The notes beneath the pieces are model-generated. The model did not search any database and had not been told where the DNA came from. It saw only the letters and a list, made by a program, of their open reading frames with translations. This document shows positions 56,764 through 64,000 of a stretch of 64,000 nucleotides of DNA, piece after piece (position 1 is the first letter of the stretch; every line of letters begins with the position of its first letter). Position numbers and translations under genes: made by a program. This stretch comes from Mycolicibacter hiberniae (GTDB taxonomy: Bacteria; Actinomycetota; Actinomycetes; Mycobacteriales; Mycobacteriaceae). The stretch is taken from the NCBI RefSeq assembly GCF_010729485.1, contig NZ_AP022609.1:1612001-1676000 (forward strand). The letters are read 5' to 3'.

Positions 56764-56994
56764 CTACGCCGACGGACCGCCGGCCGCCGGCGGGTCGACC
56801 CGCTCGGACGCGACGGTAGTCGAGGTGGCGGTCGAATCCGGCTTGCTCTCGTTCTGCAGCTCGCGCACCTCGGACTTGAAGATGCGCAGCGACTTACCCA
56901 GCGAGCGAGCCGCATCGGGCAGTCGCTTGGCGCCGAACAGAACGATCACGGCGACGGCGAGGATCGCCAGGTGCGACGGCGCTAAAGCGTTCAC
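56764..56994 (-). CDS. tatA: Sec-independent translocase subunit TatA
   Basis: Protein of 76 aa with one N-terminal helix ([35 protein letters not shown]) typical of TatA: hydrophobic stretch, FGAKRLP hinge, amphipathic helix, acidic tail. GGAGG lies 8 nt before the GTG. Forms the pore oligomer with TatC. Confidence 0.95.
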   Translation of the reverse strand: MNALAPSHLAILAVAVIVLFGAKRLPDAARSLGKSLRIFKSEVRELQNESKPDSTATSTTVASERVDPPAAGGPSA

Positions 56995-57067
56995 TTTGGT
57001 TACCTCCAGACGTCGCCACGATGCTACCGCAGGACCGCAGGTCGGCCTGCGGTGTGCGCCCCGGCCG

Positions 57068-58027
57068 CTATGCGGTGTCGGCGCCGGTGGCAGCGTAGGC
57101 GGCCACGGCGCCCAACGCGGCGTCGCGCACCGCGGCGGCCAGGGACTGCGGCGCCATCACCTGCACCTCGTCGCCCATGCCCAGCAGCAGCCGGGTCAGC
57201 CAGTCCTCGGAGGCGTAGGTCAACTGCGCCTCACGCCAGCCGTCGGGCAGCTCCGCGAGAGTCTGCATCGGGTAGTACTCGAACATCCACGCCGCCGACG
57301 GCGCCACGCGCACCACGGCCACCGGCAGCGCCGGGTCGGCGTCGAACAGCGAGGTGTCGGTCTCGGCCTTCCGTGCCGGTTCCGGCGGTGCGGACGGCTC
57401 GTCGAGCAGCTGGGCGCCGTCCATGCGGTCGAAACGGAACAACCGCACCCCCTCGGCCTCCCGGCACCACGCCTCCAGGTAGCTGTGCGCGCCGATCAGC
57501 ACCACCCGGATGGGATCCACGGTCCGGTGCGACAGGCTGTCCCGGGAGGCTGCGTAGTAGTCGATGGCCAGGGCGCGCTGACGCCGCACGGCGTCGCGGA
57601 CCACATCGGCGGCGGACTCGTCGTGGGCGGGGGTGGCCGGCGCCGCCGGGGCCGCGGCCCCGGCGGCCTCCTCGATCTTGGCGATGGCGCTGCGGGCCGC
57701 CTGGGGGTCGACGATGCCAGGCATGTCCACCAGGGCGCGCAAGGCCATCAACATGGCCGTCGCCTCCCGGGATGTCAGCCGCAGCGGCCGATCCACTCCC
57801 GCGGACTCGAACACGTCCAGGCGGTCGTCGTAGAACGTCACGTCGATCAGCTCACCGGGGTCGTATCCCGGCAGGCCGCACATGACCAACTGCTCCAGGT
57901 CGCTCTGCAGCTGGCTCAGGCTCACGCCGAGCTCGGCGGCGGCCTGCGCCTTGCTGATCCCGGGGCGGGCCTTCAGATACGGCACCATGTTGAGCAGCCG
58001 GACCAGACGTTTCGACAGCTGCGTCAT
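57068..58027 (-). CDS. pafC: WYL-domain regulator PafC
   Basis: Regulator of 319 aa: N-terminal winged helix ([30 protein letters not shown]), WYL domain with [52 protein letters not shown], and a C-terminal extension ([16 protein letters not shown]). With PafB it forms the PafBC activator of LexA-independent DNA-damage genes. Its ATG overlaps the pafB stop (ATGA). Confidence 0.93.
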   Translation of the reverse strand: MTQLSKRLVRLLNMVPYLKARPGISKAQAAAELGVSLSQLQSDLEQLVMCGLPGYDPGELIDVTFYDDRLDVFESAGVDRPLRLTSREATAMLMALRALVDMPGIVDPQAARSAIAKIEEAAGAAAPAAPATPAHDESAADVVRDAVRRQRALAIDYYAASRDSLSHRTVDPIRVVLIGAHSYLEAWCREAEGVRLFRFDRMDGAQLLDEPSAPPEPARKAETDTSLFDADPALPVAVVRVAPSAAWMFEYYPMQTLAELPDGWREAQLTYASEDWLTRLLLGMGDEVQVMAPQSLAAAVRDAALGAVAAYAATGADTA

Positions 58028-59019
58028 ACGGGCACCTCCCCCAAGTGGGCACGAAGCCGCGCCACGACGTCGTCGCGCAGCGTCGGCGGGTCCAGGACCA
58101 CCGCGTCAGCCCCGTACCCGGCGATCTCGCGGGCCAGCCTGTCGTGGGTGCCGATGTCGACGCCGATCACGTCGCCGTCGCGGCCGCCCAGCGCCTGGCG
58201 CGCCAGCACGGTGCCGGTCCGGCGCAGCGCGACGGCGCGACCGTCGGCGACCCAGATGCGCGCCTGCAGTCCGCTGGGCGCGTCGCCGACGGCGTCCGCG
58301 ACGATCCCGCGCAGGTCCGCGTCGTCGGGCCGGGTGACGGCATCGGCGGGACCGATCGGCCGCACCTGCGGGGCGATCCTCGACAGCCGGAAGGTGCGGA
58401 CCGCGTCGCGGTCGCGGTCGTGGCCCACCAGGTACCAGCGACCGGCGTGGGTGACCACGCCCCACGGCTCGACCGTGCGGACGGTGTAGGGCTCAACCGG
58501 TGAGGGGCGGTGCTCGAACTGGACCGCCTGGCCGGCCTGGACGGCATCCATCAGGGCGCCCAGGGCCGGTTCGGATCGATGGATTCCCGGCAGGGCCGAC
58601 GGTGCGGCCACCAGCACGTCGGCGCGGCCCTGGTCCACTTCGACCCCGGCGGCGCGCAGCTTGGCCACCGCGCCCTCGGCATTGGCGCGCAGTTCCGGCG
58701 ACTGCCACAGCTGAACCGCCACGGCGACCGCGGCGGCTTCGTCGCGGGTCAAGTCGATGGGCGCAAGCGCGTAGGTGTCGGGGTTGATGCGGTATCCCTC
58801 GACGGTGTCGAACGCCGAGGCTTTGCCGGTCTCCAGCGGTATGCCCAGGTCACGGAGCTCGTTCTTATCCCGTTCGAACATCCGCGAGAACGCCTCGTCG
58901 CTGGAGCTGTCGCGGTAGCCCGCCACGGTGGCCCGGATCTTCTCGGCGGTGAGGTAGCTGCGGGTGGCCAGCAACGCAATGACCAGATTGAGGAGTCGCT
59001 CGACTTTGGCGGTCGCCAT
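58024..59019 (-). CDS. pafB: WYL-domain regulator PafB
   Basis: Regulator of 331 aa paralogous to PafC: winged helix (KVERLLNLVIALLATRSYLTAEKIRATV), FERDKNELRDLGIPLETG, and WYL (VQFEHRPSPVEPYTVRTVEPWGVVTHAGRWYLVGHDRDRDAVRTFRLSRI). It starts at ATG 59019, after a 185-nt spacer from pafA in which no gene is seen. Confidence 0.93.
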   Translation of the reverse strand: MATAKVERLLNLVIALLATRSYLTAEKIRATVAGYRDSSSDEAFSRMFERDKNELRDLGIPLETGKASAFDTVEGYRINPDTYALAPIDLTRDEAAAVAVAVQLWQSPELRANAEGAVAKLRAAGVEVDQGRADVLVAAPSALPGIHRSEPALGALMDAVQAGQAVQFEHRPSPVEPYTVRTVEPWGVVTHAGRWYLVGHDRDRDAVRTFRLSRIAPQVRPIGPADAVTRPDDADLRGIVADAVGDAPSGLQARIWVADGRAVALRRTGTVLARQALGGRDGDVIGVDIGTHDRLAREIAGYGADAVVLDPPTLRDDVVARLRAHLGEVPV

Positions 59020-59204
59020 GACAAGAGAGGATATGCCTCGACGGGCGTTCGGTAGTTCAGAAGTGCTCGGCGGGGGCGCATGTCCTGCCGGGAAACTCCC
59101 AGCAACTGCATTGGCAGTCGAAGAATTGCGGGTCGCCGGACGGCGGTTCGGCCGGTGCGGCCCCCGCCGCGAGGAGCGCGGTCAGGTGGTGGGCGGTGGC
59201 CGCC

Positions 59205-60566
59205 TCACATGCTGGCGATCAGCCGCTTGACCCGCTCGTCGACCGACCGGAAGGGGTCTTTGCACAGCACGGTGCGCTGCGCCTGGTCGTTGAGCTTCAG
59301 ATGTACCCAGTCGACGGTGAAGTCGCGGCCCGCTGCCTGTGCGGCACTGATGAATTCGCCACGCAGCTTGGCGCGAGTGGTCTGCGGCGGGGTGTCGACG
59401 GCCTCGTCCACTTCCTCGTCGGTGGTCACGCGGGCGGCCAGTCCTTTGCGCTGCAGCAAGTCGAACACCCCGCGTCCGCGCTTGATGTCGTGATAGGCCA
59501 GGTCCAGCTGGGCGATCTTCGGATCCGACAGTTCCATGTTGTAGCGATCCTGGTAGCGCTGGAACAGCTTTCGCTTGATCACCCAGTCGATTTCGGTGTC
59601 CACCTTGGCGAAGTCCTGGGTCTCGACGGCGTCGAGCTGGCGGCCCCACAAGTCGATGACCTGGTCGAGCTGCGGGTTGTTGGCCGCCCGGGTCTGCACA
59701 TACTCCACGGCCCGCCCGTAGTACTCGCGCTGAATGTCCAGCGCACCGGCCTGGCGCCCGCCGGCCAACCGGACCGGCCGCCGGCCGGTGACGTCATGGC
59801 TGACCTCCCGGATCGCCCGGATCGGGTTGTCCAGCGAGAAGTCCCGGAAGGACACCCCGGCTTCGATCATCTCCAGCACCAGCGCCGCACTGCCCACTTT
59901 GAGCAGGGTCGAGGTCTCGGACATGTTGGAGTCGCCGACGATGACGTGCAGGCGCCGGTATTTCTCGGCGTCGGCGTGCGGCTCGTCGCGGGTGTTGATG
60001 ATGGGCCGGGACCGGGTGGTGGCGCTGGAAACGCCTTCCCAGATGTGCTCGGCGCGCTGGGACAGGCAGAACGTGGCGGCCTTGGGGGTCTGCAGCACCT
60101 TGCCTGCGCCGCAGATCAGCTGCCGGGTCACCAGGAACGGCAGCAGCACGTCGGAGATCCGGGAGAACTCCCCCGCTCGCACGATGAGGTAGTTCTCATG
60201 GCAGCCGTAGGAGTTGCCGGCGGAGTCGGTGTTGTTCTTGAACAGGTAGATGTCGCCGCCGATACCCTCGTCGGCCAGCCGCTGCTCGGCGTCGATGAGC
60301 AGGTCTTCGAGCACCCGTTCGCCGGCGCGGTCGTGCGTGACCAGCTGGATCAGGTTGTCGCACTCCGCGGTGGCGTACTCGGGATGACTACCGACGTCGA
60401 GATACAACCGAGCCCCGTTGCGCAGGAACACGTTCGAGCTGCGACCCCACGACACGACCCGGCGGAACAGGTAACGCGCGACCTCGTCCGGTGAGAGGCG
60501 TCGATGGCCATGGAAGGTGCAGGTGACACCGAACTCGGTCTCAATCCCCATGATTCTGCGCTGCAC
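59205..60566 (-). CDS. pafA: Pup--protein ligase PafA
   Basis: Carboxylate-amine ligase of 453 aa that attaches Pup to lysines of proteasome substrates. The N-terminal Glu motif [11 protein letters not shown] (Mg/ATP site), [56 protein letters not shown] and [17 protein letters not shown] are intact and nearly identical to the M. tuberculosis protein as I recall it. GTG at 60566 follows a TACGCT box by 7 nt. Confidence 0.96.
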   Translation of the reverse strand: MQRRIMGIETEFGVTCTFHGHRRLSPDEVARYLFRRVVSWGRSSNVFLRNGARLYLDVGSHPEYATAECDNLIQLVTHDRAGERVLEDLLIDAEQRLADEGIGGDIYLFKNNTDSAGNSYGCHENYLIVRAGEFSRISDVLLPFLVTRQLICGAGKVLQTPKAATFCLSQRAEHIWEGVSSATTRSRPIINTRDEPHADAEKYRRLHVIVGDSNMSETSTLLKVGSAALVLEMIEAGVSFRDFSLDNPIRAIREVSHDVTGRRPVRLAGGRQAGALDIQREYYGRAVEYVQTRAANNPQLDQVIDLWGRQLDAVETQDFAKVDTEIDWVIKRKLFQRYQDRYNMELSDPKIAQLDLAYHDIKRGRGVFDLLQRKGLAARVTTDEEVDEAVDTPPQTTRAKLRGEFISAAQAAGRDFTVDWVHLKLNDQAQRTVLCKDPFRSVDERVKRLIASM

Positions 60567-60573
60567 GTCATCG

Positions 60574-60579
60574 AGCGTA
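60574..60579 (-). promoter_or_regulatory. -10 box of pafA (leaderless)
   Basis: TACGCT on the minus strand is exactly 7 nt before the GTG of pafA at 60566. Confidence 0.5.
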
Positions 60580-60626
60580 CTGGTTGTGCCTGCGCAACGG
60601 GGTCAGACAGGCTGGTGGCGTGCCGC

Positions 60627-61250
60627 TCAGGCGGGCGGGTTGGCCGGGGCCTGGACGTTTTCCAGGACCACTTCGGCCACTTGGCGCATGGTGGTGCGTT
60701 TATCCATCGCGGCGCGCTGAATCCACTTGAACGCCTCGGGTTCGGTCAGCCCGTGCACGGTCTGCAGCACACCTTTGGCCCGCTCGACCAGCTTGCGGGT
60801 CTCCAGCTGCTCGGCCAGGGAACCGACCTCGCGTTCCAGGGCGGTGATCTCTTCGGCCCGGCTGACCGCCAGCTCGATGGCCGGGACCAGGTCGCCGGCC
60901 GTGAACGGTTTGACCAGATAGGCCATCGCCCCGGCGTCGCGGGCCCGTTCCACCAGGTCGCGCTGGCTGAATGCGGTCAGGATGACGATCGGGGCAATGC
61001 GTTTGGCGGCGATCTCCGACGCCGCGTCAATGCCGTCGCGGCGCGGCATCTTCACGTCGAGGATCACCAGGTCCGGGCGCAGCAGTTCAGCCAGCTCCAC
61101 GGCTTCCTGACCGTCGCCGGCCTCGCCCACCACCTCGTAGCCCTCTTCGCGCAGCATCTCGGCGAGATCCAGCCGGATGAGCGCCTCATCTTCGGCGATC
61201 AGCACCCGCCGGGCTGGACGTTCGCTGCTGTCGGACGTGCGGTCGGTCAT
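60627..61250 (-). CDS. pdtaR: ANTAR-domain response regulator PdtaR
   Basis: Two-component regulator of 207 aa. Receiver domain: acidic pocket LIAEDEALIRLD, phosphoacceptor D65 in LVILDVKMPRRDG, and K in YLVKPFTAGDL. C-terminal ANTAR RNA-binding domain: ERAKGVLQTVHGLTEPEAFKWIQRAAMDKRTTMRQVAEVVLE. It acts by antitermination or RNA binding on its targets when phosphorylated by PdtaS, which is not in this window. Corresponds to Rv1626. Confidence 0.93.
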   Translation of the reverse strand: MTDRTSDSSERPARRVLIAEDEALIRLDLAEMLREEGYEVVGEAGDGQEAVELAELLRPDLVILDVKMPRRDGIDAASEIAAKRIAPIVILTAFSQRDLVERARDAGAMAYLVKPFTAGDLVPAIELAVSRAEEITALEREVGSLAEQLETRKLVERAKGVLQTVHGLTEPEAFKWIQRAAMDKRTTMRQVAEVVLENVQAPANPPA

Positions 61251-61330
61251 CCCCCTATTGTGTCGTGGCTGCCGGTGGGGGCAAGCGGGCGGGGCATCGT
61301 CTAAGGTGGGAATCCGCGCAACGGCGCAGG

Positions 61331-61407
61331 GCCCTCGTATCCCAACTGGCAGAGGAAACGGATTCAAAACCCGTGCAGTGTGAGTTCGAATCTCACCGAG
61401 GGCACCA
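61331..61407 (+). tRNA. tRNA-Leu (anticodon CAA)
   Basis: Cloverleaf of 74 nt plus encoded CCA. The acceptor stem GCCCTCG/CGAGGGC has 7 pairs, the D-arm has GG at the loop, the anticodon stem is ACGGA/CCCGT with loop TTCAAAA (anticodon CAA, leucine UUG), and the T-arm is GTGAG/CTCAC with loop TTCGAAT. The variable loop is only 5 nt (GCAGT), unlike the long class II arm usual for leucine. The first D-stem mismatch is C13.A22 and the anticodon stem closes with A.C. A TAAGGT box at 61302-61307 may be its promoter. Confidence 0.93.
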
Positions 61408-61624
61408 CATAACGCCAGCTCAATACCGGTTTGCCGCCCGGTGATTCAGCTCTGAACCCGCTGGGCAGATCGGGCCGATCAAAGCAATCACCCGGCCTGC
61501 CGGATTGACTCAAGCGGCGCGCCGCGTTCATCGACACCACTCGGTTCGCCATTGTCGGCACCCATCGGCATCGCTGAATTTAGTATTCAAAAGACGCCGC
61601 GATCGGGGTAGCCGAGGAGGGTCA

Positions 61625-62191
61625 TTGAGGACGTCATTGGTGGGTGTTCTGATCGCGCTGCTGGGCGCGGCAGTCGGCGTCATCTTCGGGGCCTCCATGC
61701 ACGATCACGGGCACACCGACCAGACGCCGGAAAAAGCACGCGTCTACGCCGATGATCCGGTGTCCGGCCGCGACGGCGGCGTCGGTGGCAACCTCCTGCC
61801 CAGCGCTCCCCTGCAGCTCGATTCCGAAGGGCCGGGATACGACGACTGCGAATCGTGCCATCTGCCTTTTGTGCCATTCTTCGGAACACCCGCCGGAATC
61901 AACTGCGAAATCGATTACCGGCGGGCGGATCTGCCCGATTCGGCATATTGCATGTCGGTGCAGCCGGCACAGCACGTATCGATGAACACCGATGGTGAGT
62001 TGTCGATCTGCCGCGACAGCGTCGACTGTTTGTCCGATCCCCCGTTCGACCAGCCGATACTGCGCTTCGGGCAGAGCGCGGAGGCCGGGCCGTTCAACTG
62101 CCGCTCGGAAGCCGAGGGCGTGACCTGCACCGTCAGCCCCTCCGAACGCGGCTTCACGATCTCGCCGTCCGGGATCGAACCCGTCGGCTGA
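61625..62191 (+). CDS. Exported Cys-rich protein (DUF6636-like)
   Basis: Protein of 188 aa with an N-terminal hydrophobic segment (LVGVLIALLGAAVGVIFGASM), an acidic/His linker and a C-terminal domain reading NCEIDYRRADLPDSAYC ... LRFGQSAEAGPFNCRSEAEGVTC ... ERGFTISPSG, the pattern of DUF6636-like secreted proteins. Several cysteines should pair outside the membrane. TTG at 61625 has GAGGAGG just upstream; the frame is open farther upstream but that part looks non-coding. Confidence 0.75.
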   Translation: MRTSLVGVLIALLGAAVGVIFGASMHDHGHTDQTPEKARVYADDPVSGRDGGVGGNLLPSAPLQLDSEGPGYDDCESCHLPFVPFFGTPAGINCEIDYRRADLPDSAYCMSVQPAQHVSMNTDGELSICRDSVDCLSDPPFDQPILRFGQSAEAGPFNCRSEAEGVTCTVSPSERGFTISPSGIEPVG

Positions 62192-62194
62192 CTC

Positions 62195-62341
62195 TCAGCG
62201 CGGCGAATACATGATCACGGCCACCCCGGCACCCGCCCACAGCAGACCACGCTGTTCCCGCACCCCTTGCCACACCAGCCAGGCGCCGTCGATCTCGGCG
62301 ACCGCGGCTAAGACGAACAGCGCGACGGAACGCAACACCAT
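62195..62341 (-). pseudogene. YnfA (UPF0060) gene with internal in-frame deletion
   Basis: The 48-codon frame reads as the first 40 residues of a YnfA family membrane protein ([29 protein letters not shown] ... WAGAGV) fused directly to the family's last residues (AVIMYSPR). About 60 middle residues, including two of four helices, are missing. The join lies at an AGV shared by both sides, as expected from recombination between short repeats. The product could not form the four-helix protein. Confidence 0.75.
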
Positions 62342-62405
62342 GAACGCTGACCCTAGAGGCAGGCCTGCGACCAGGCGAAACCGCCAACCGCGGGGTTGGC
62401 GCGAT

Positions 62406-62411
62406 TAGGCT
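62406..62411 (+). promoter_or_regulatory. -10 box of the adenylate cyclase gene (leaderless)
   Basis: TAGGCT is exactly 7 nt before the GTG at 62419. GGAG also overlaps this spacer but is too close (3 nt) to act well as a ribosome site. Confidence 0.5.
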
Positions 62412-62418
62412 GGAGCTC

Positions 62419-63729
62419 GTGTCCGTCAAGCGGTTCCTCGCGGTGCCCGCCGAGGCGCAGACCCCCTACCGCCGCACCCACTGCGTGCCGGCCCGCACCC
62501 GGCACTACGCGGGGCGGCTGTCACAGCGGCTGCGCATCCTCAAGGTGTCCGCGGGGATGGCCGCGATGATCAGCGCCGGCTGGGGTCTGCTGGAGCTCTG
62601 GGCCGCGCCCGCCCACTGGGGGATCGCGCTGATCAACCTCGTGGCCGCGACCGCCCTGGCCCTGACCCCGCTGCTGTACCGCTTCGGCGAGCTCATCGCG
62701 CCCCTGGCCTTCGTCGGGATCGCCTACCTGACGACCGCCGTGGTCTGCTGGGTGGTGGGCACCGGATCGGGCATCCAGTTCTATTTCCTGGCCGCCGCAT
62801 CGATCAGCGTGCTCATCCTCGGCGTGGACCGGATCAAGCTGGCGGCCGCCGTGGCCGGGGTCGGGGCGTCGCTGACCATCGCCCTGCATTACCTGGTGCC
62901 CGCCGACAAGCTGCAGCAGCCGGCCTGGCTGCACAACCTGTCCTACGTCATGGTGGTCGTCTCGGCGTGCTTCATGGTGGTCGCCACCGTCTGGTTCGCG
63001 CTGCGCGAGATCGCCCGCGCCGAAGCGGCGATGGAAGCCGAATACGAGCGTTCCGAAGCCCTGCTGGCCAACATCTTGCCCACAGCCGTCGCCGACCGCC
63101 TCAAGAACCCGGCGGTCGACGTCATCGCCGACAGCTACCCGGACGCCTCGGTGCTGTTCGCCGACATCGCCGATTTCACCCGGCGGGCCAGCCAGACCGA
63201 CCCGGGGCAGCTGGTCGGTTTCCTCAACGAGCTTTACAGCGGCCTGGACCGCCTGGTCGACCAGCACGGCCTCGAGAAGATCAAGACCAGCGGCGACTCC
63301 TACATGGTGGTCAGCGGGGTTCCCGATCCGCGGCCGGACCACCTGCATGCGCTGGCCCGGCTGGCCCTCGACATCGCCGCCACCATCGCCGGCCTGCGCG
63401 ACCCCCTGGGCCGCCCGGTATCGCTGCGGATCGGGCTGGCCACCGGACCGGTGGTGGCCGGTGTGGTGGGCAACCGCCGGTTCTTCTACGACGTCTGGGG
63501 CGACGCGGTGAACCTCGCCTCGCGGATGGAGTCGACCGGTGTGGCCAACCGCATCCAGGTGCCCCAAGAGGTCAGGGACCGCCTGAGCGACGTCTTCGTG
63601 CTCGAGGAGCGCGGCGACGTGGACGTCAAGGGCAAGGGTGTGATGCGGACATGGTTTCTGGTCGGCGTCCGCCCCCGCGCCGCGCGCGGTCCGGCCGGCC
63701 GCTCCCTGTCGGTGACTCCGGCACGCTGA
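62419..63729 (+). CDS. cya: Class III adenylate cyclase with six-helix membrane domain (Rv1625c-like)
   Basis: Membrane cyclase of 436 aa that makes cAMP. Six N-terminal helices (about residues 44-200) lead into a coiled-coil-like ALREIARAEAAMEAEYERSEALL linker and the catalytic domain. Metal aspartates D249 (LFADIADFT) and D293 (TSGDSYMV), adenine-recognising K289 and D358 (YDVWGDAVNLASRME), and transition-state N365 and R369 all match Rv1625c with a constant offset of 7. It should act as a homodimer, like half of a mammalian adenylate cyclase. Confidence 0.94.
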   Translation: MSVKRFLAVPAEAQTPYRRTHCVPARTRHYAGRLSQRLRILKVSAGMAAMISAGWGLLELWAAPAHWGIALINLVAATALALTPLLYRFGELIAPLAFVGIAYLTTAVVCWVVGTGSGIQFYFLAAASISVLILGVDRIKLAAAVAGVGASLTIALHYLVPADKLQQPAWLHNLSYVMVVVSACFMVVATVWFALREIARAEAAMEAEYERSEALLANILPTAVADRLKNPAVDVIADSYPDASVLFADIADFTRRASQTDPGQLVGFLNELYSGLDRLVDQHGLEKIKTSGDSYMVVSGVPDPRPDHLHALARLALDIAATIAGLRDPLGRPVSLRIGLATGPVVAGVVGNRRFFYDVWGDAVNLASRMESTGVANRIQVPQEVRDRLSDVFVLEERGDVDVKGKGVMRTWFLVGVRPRAARGPAGRSLSVTPAR

Positions 63730-63794
63730 GCCGGCGGTTCGGCCGGTTTCGGTAGGGTGCCGGATCAGGTCGTCCCACAACGCTGAGGAGCGCA

Positions 63795-64000
63795 ATGACA
63801 AGGCTTTTGGCCGTGCTCGGCTCGCTGGCCGGTCTGGCCAACACCATCAACGGTTACCGGCCGCTGACCCGGCGTGGCTATCCCTCGTTGTATGCGTTCG
63901 GCTTCGGCCTGATCACCTCGGAGCTGCCCCTGCAACTCATCGCCGGTCAGTCCGCGGTGCTGGCGGCGCTGTCGCGGTGGCTGTCGCCGCAGGCCCGGCG
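63795..64000 (+). CDS. N-terminus of a membrane-linked protein, possibly an alpha/beta hydrolase (partial)
   Basis: The gene runs off the window. 68 codons are seen, starting MTRLLAVLGSLAGLANTING with GAGGAG just upstream. The segment has a hydrophobic start, then YRPLTRRGYPSLYAFGFGLITSELPLQLIAGQ, which resembles the N-terminal part of LipM/LipO-type esterases of mycobacteria. No catalytic motif is in view, so the call is tentative. Confidence 0.5.
   Translation, partial: MTRLLAVLGSLAGLANTINGYRPLTRRGYPSLYAFGFGLITSELPLQLIAGQSAVLAALSRWLSPQAR

Overview
The window is chromosomal DNA from a GC-rich actinobacterium, almost certainly a non-tuberculous member of the Mycobacteriaceae. The evidence is the dense gene packing, frequent GTG/TTG starts, many probable leaderless promoters (TANNNT box 6-8 nt before the start codon), F420-dependent enzymes, the Pup ligase PafA, RbpA, polyprenol-phosphomannose synthase, and a long run of genes in the order I recall for M. 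tuberculosis Rv2038c-Rv2054 and Rv2089c-Rv2097c. Gene comparisons with M. tuberculosis are from memory; no database was searched.

Region by region. 0.1-6.6 kb: a large LuxR/LAL ATPase regulator followed by a four-gene operon (DUF1348 NTF2-like protein, oxalate decarboxylase OxdC, SDR, alpha/beta hydrolase). 6.7-11.2 kb: a microprotein, an MFS transporter remnant, a GMC oxidoreductase, MOSC and YaeQ proteins and a MazEF-type toxin-antitoxin pair. 11.2-14.8 kb: an island holding acetolactate synthase and acetolactate decarboxylase (acetoin route), bracketed by two palindromes that share a half-site, with an IS3-type transposase remnant beyond. 14.8-25 kb: accessory and stress genes (DUF3253, F420/DDN-like, hemerythrin, CPBP protease, AhpD-like protein, AraC, FMN reductase, TauE/SafE, MpaB oxygenase with divergent TetR, SDR, secreted LAS-type peptidase, DUF732). 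25-28 kb: aconitase.

28-36 kb: a compact minus-strand run, ECF41-like sigma factor > degenerate ABC ATPase > YhgE/Pip membrane protein > sugar-binding lipoprotein > two permeases > UgpC-type ATPase, nearly all with overlapping or touching ends. 36-51 kb: the pncA neighbourhood, LipT, LppI, RbpA, Ppm1 and Lnt (separate overlapping genes here), amidohydrolase, FxsA, a broken dienelactone hydrolase, the di-iron repair protein RIC, F420/PPOX proteins and a DprE2-like SDR. 51-60.6 kb: 5'-3' exonuclease, DUF4333 protein, HelY, TatC-TatA, PafC-PafB and PafA. 60.6-64 kb: PdtaR, tRNA-Leu(CAA), a DUF6636-like secreted protein, a broken YnfA gene, an Rv1625c-type adenylate cyclase and the start of a further gene. 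The junction of pafA with pdtaR joins segments that are far apart in M. tuberculosis.

The most unusual features are: the palindrome-flanked acetoin module; three small genes (dienelactone hydrolase, YnfA, DUF2784) that seem to have lost internal or C-terminal parts, two of them with the frame kept; the ECF41/YhgE/ABC gene train; the tRNA-Leu(CAA) with a short variable loop; and several divergent leaderless promoter pairs.
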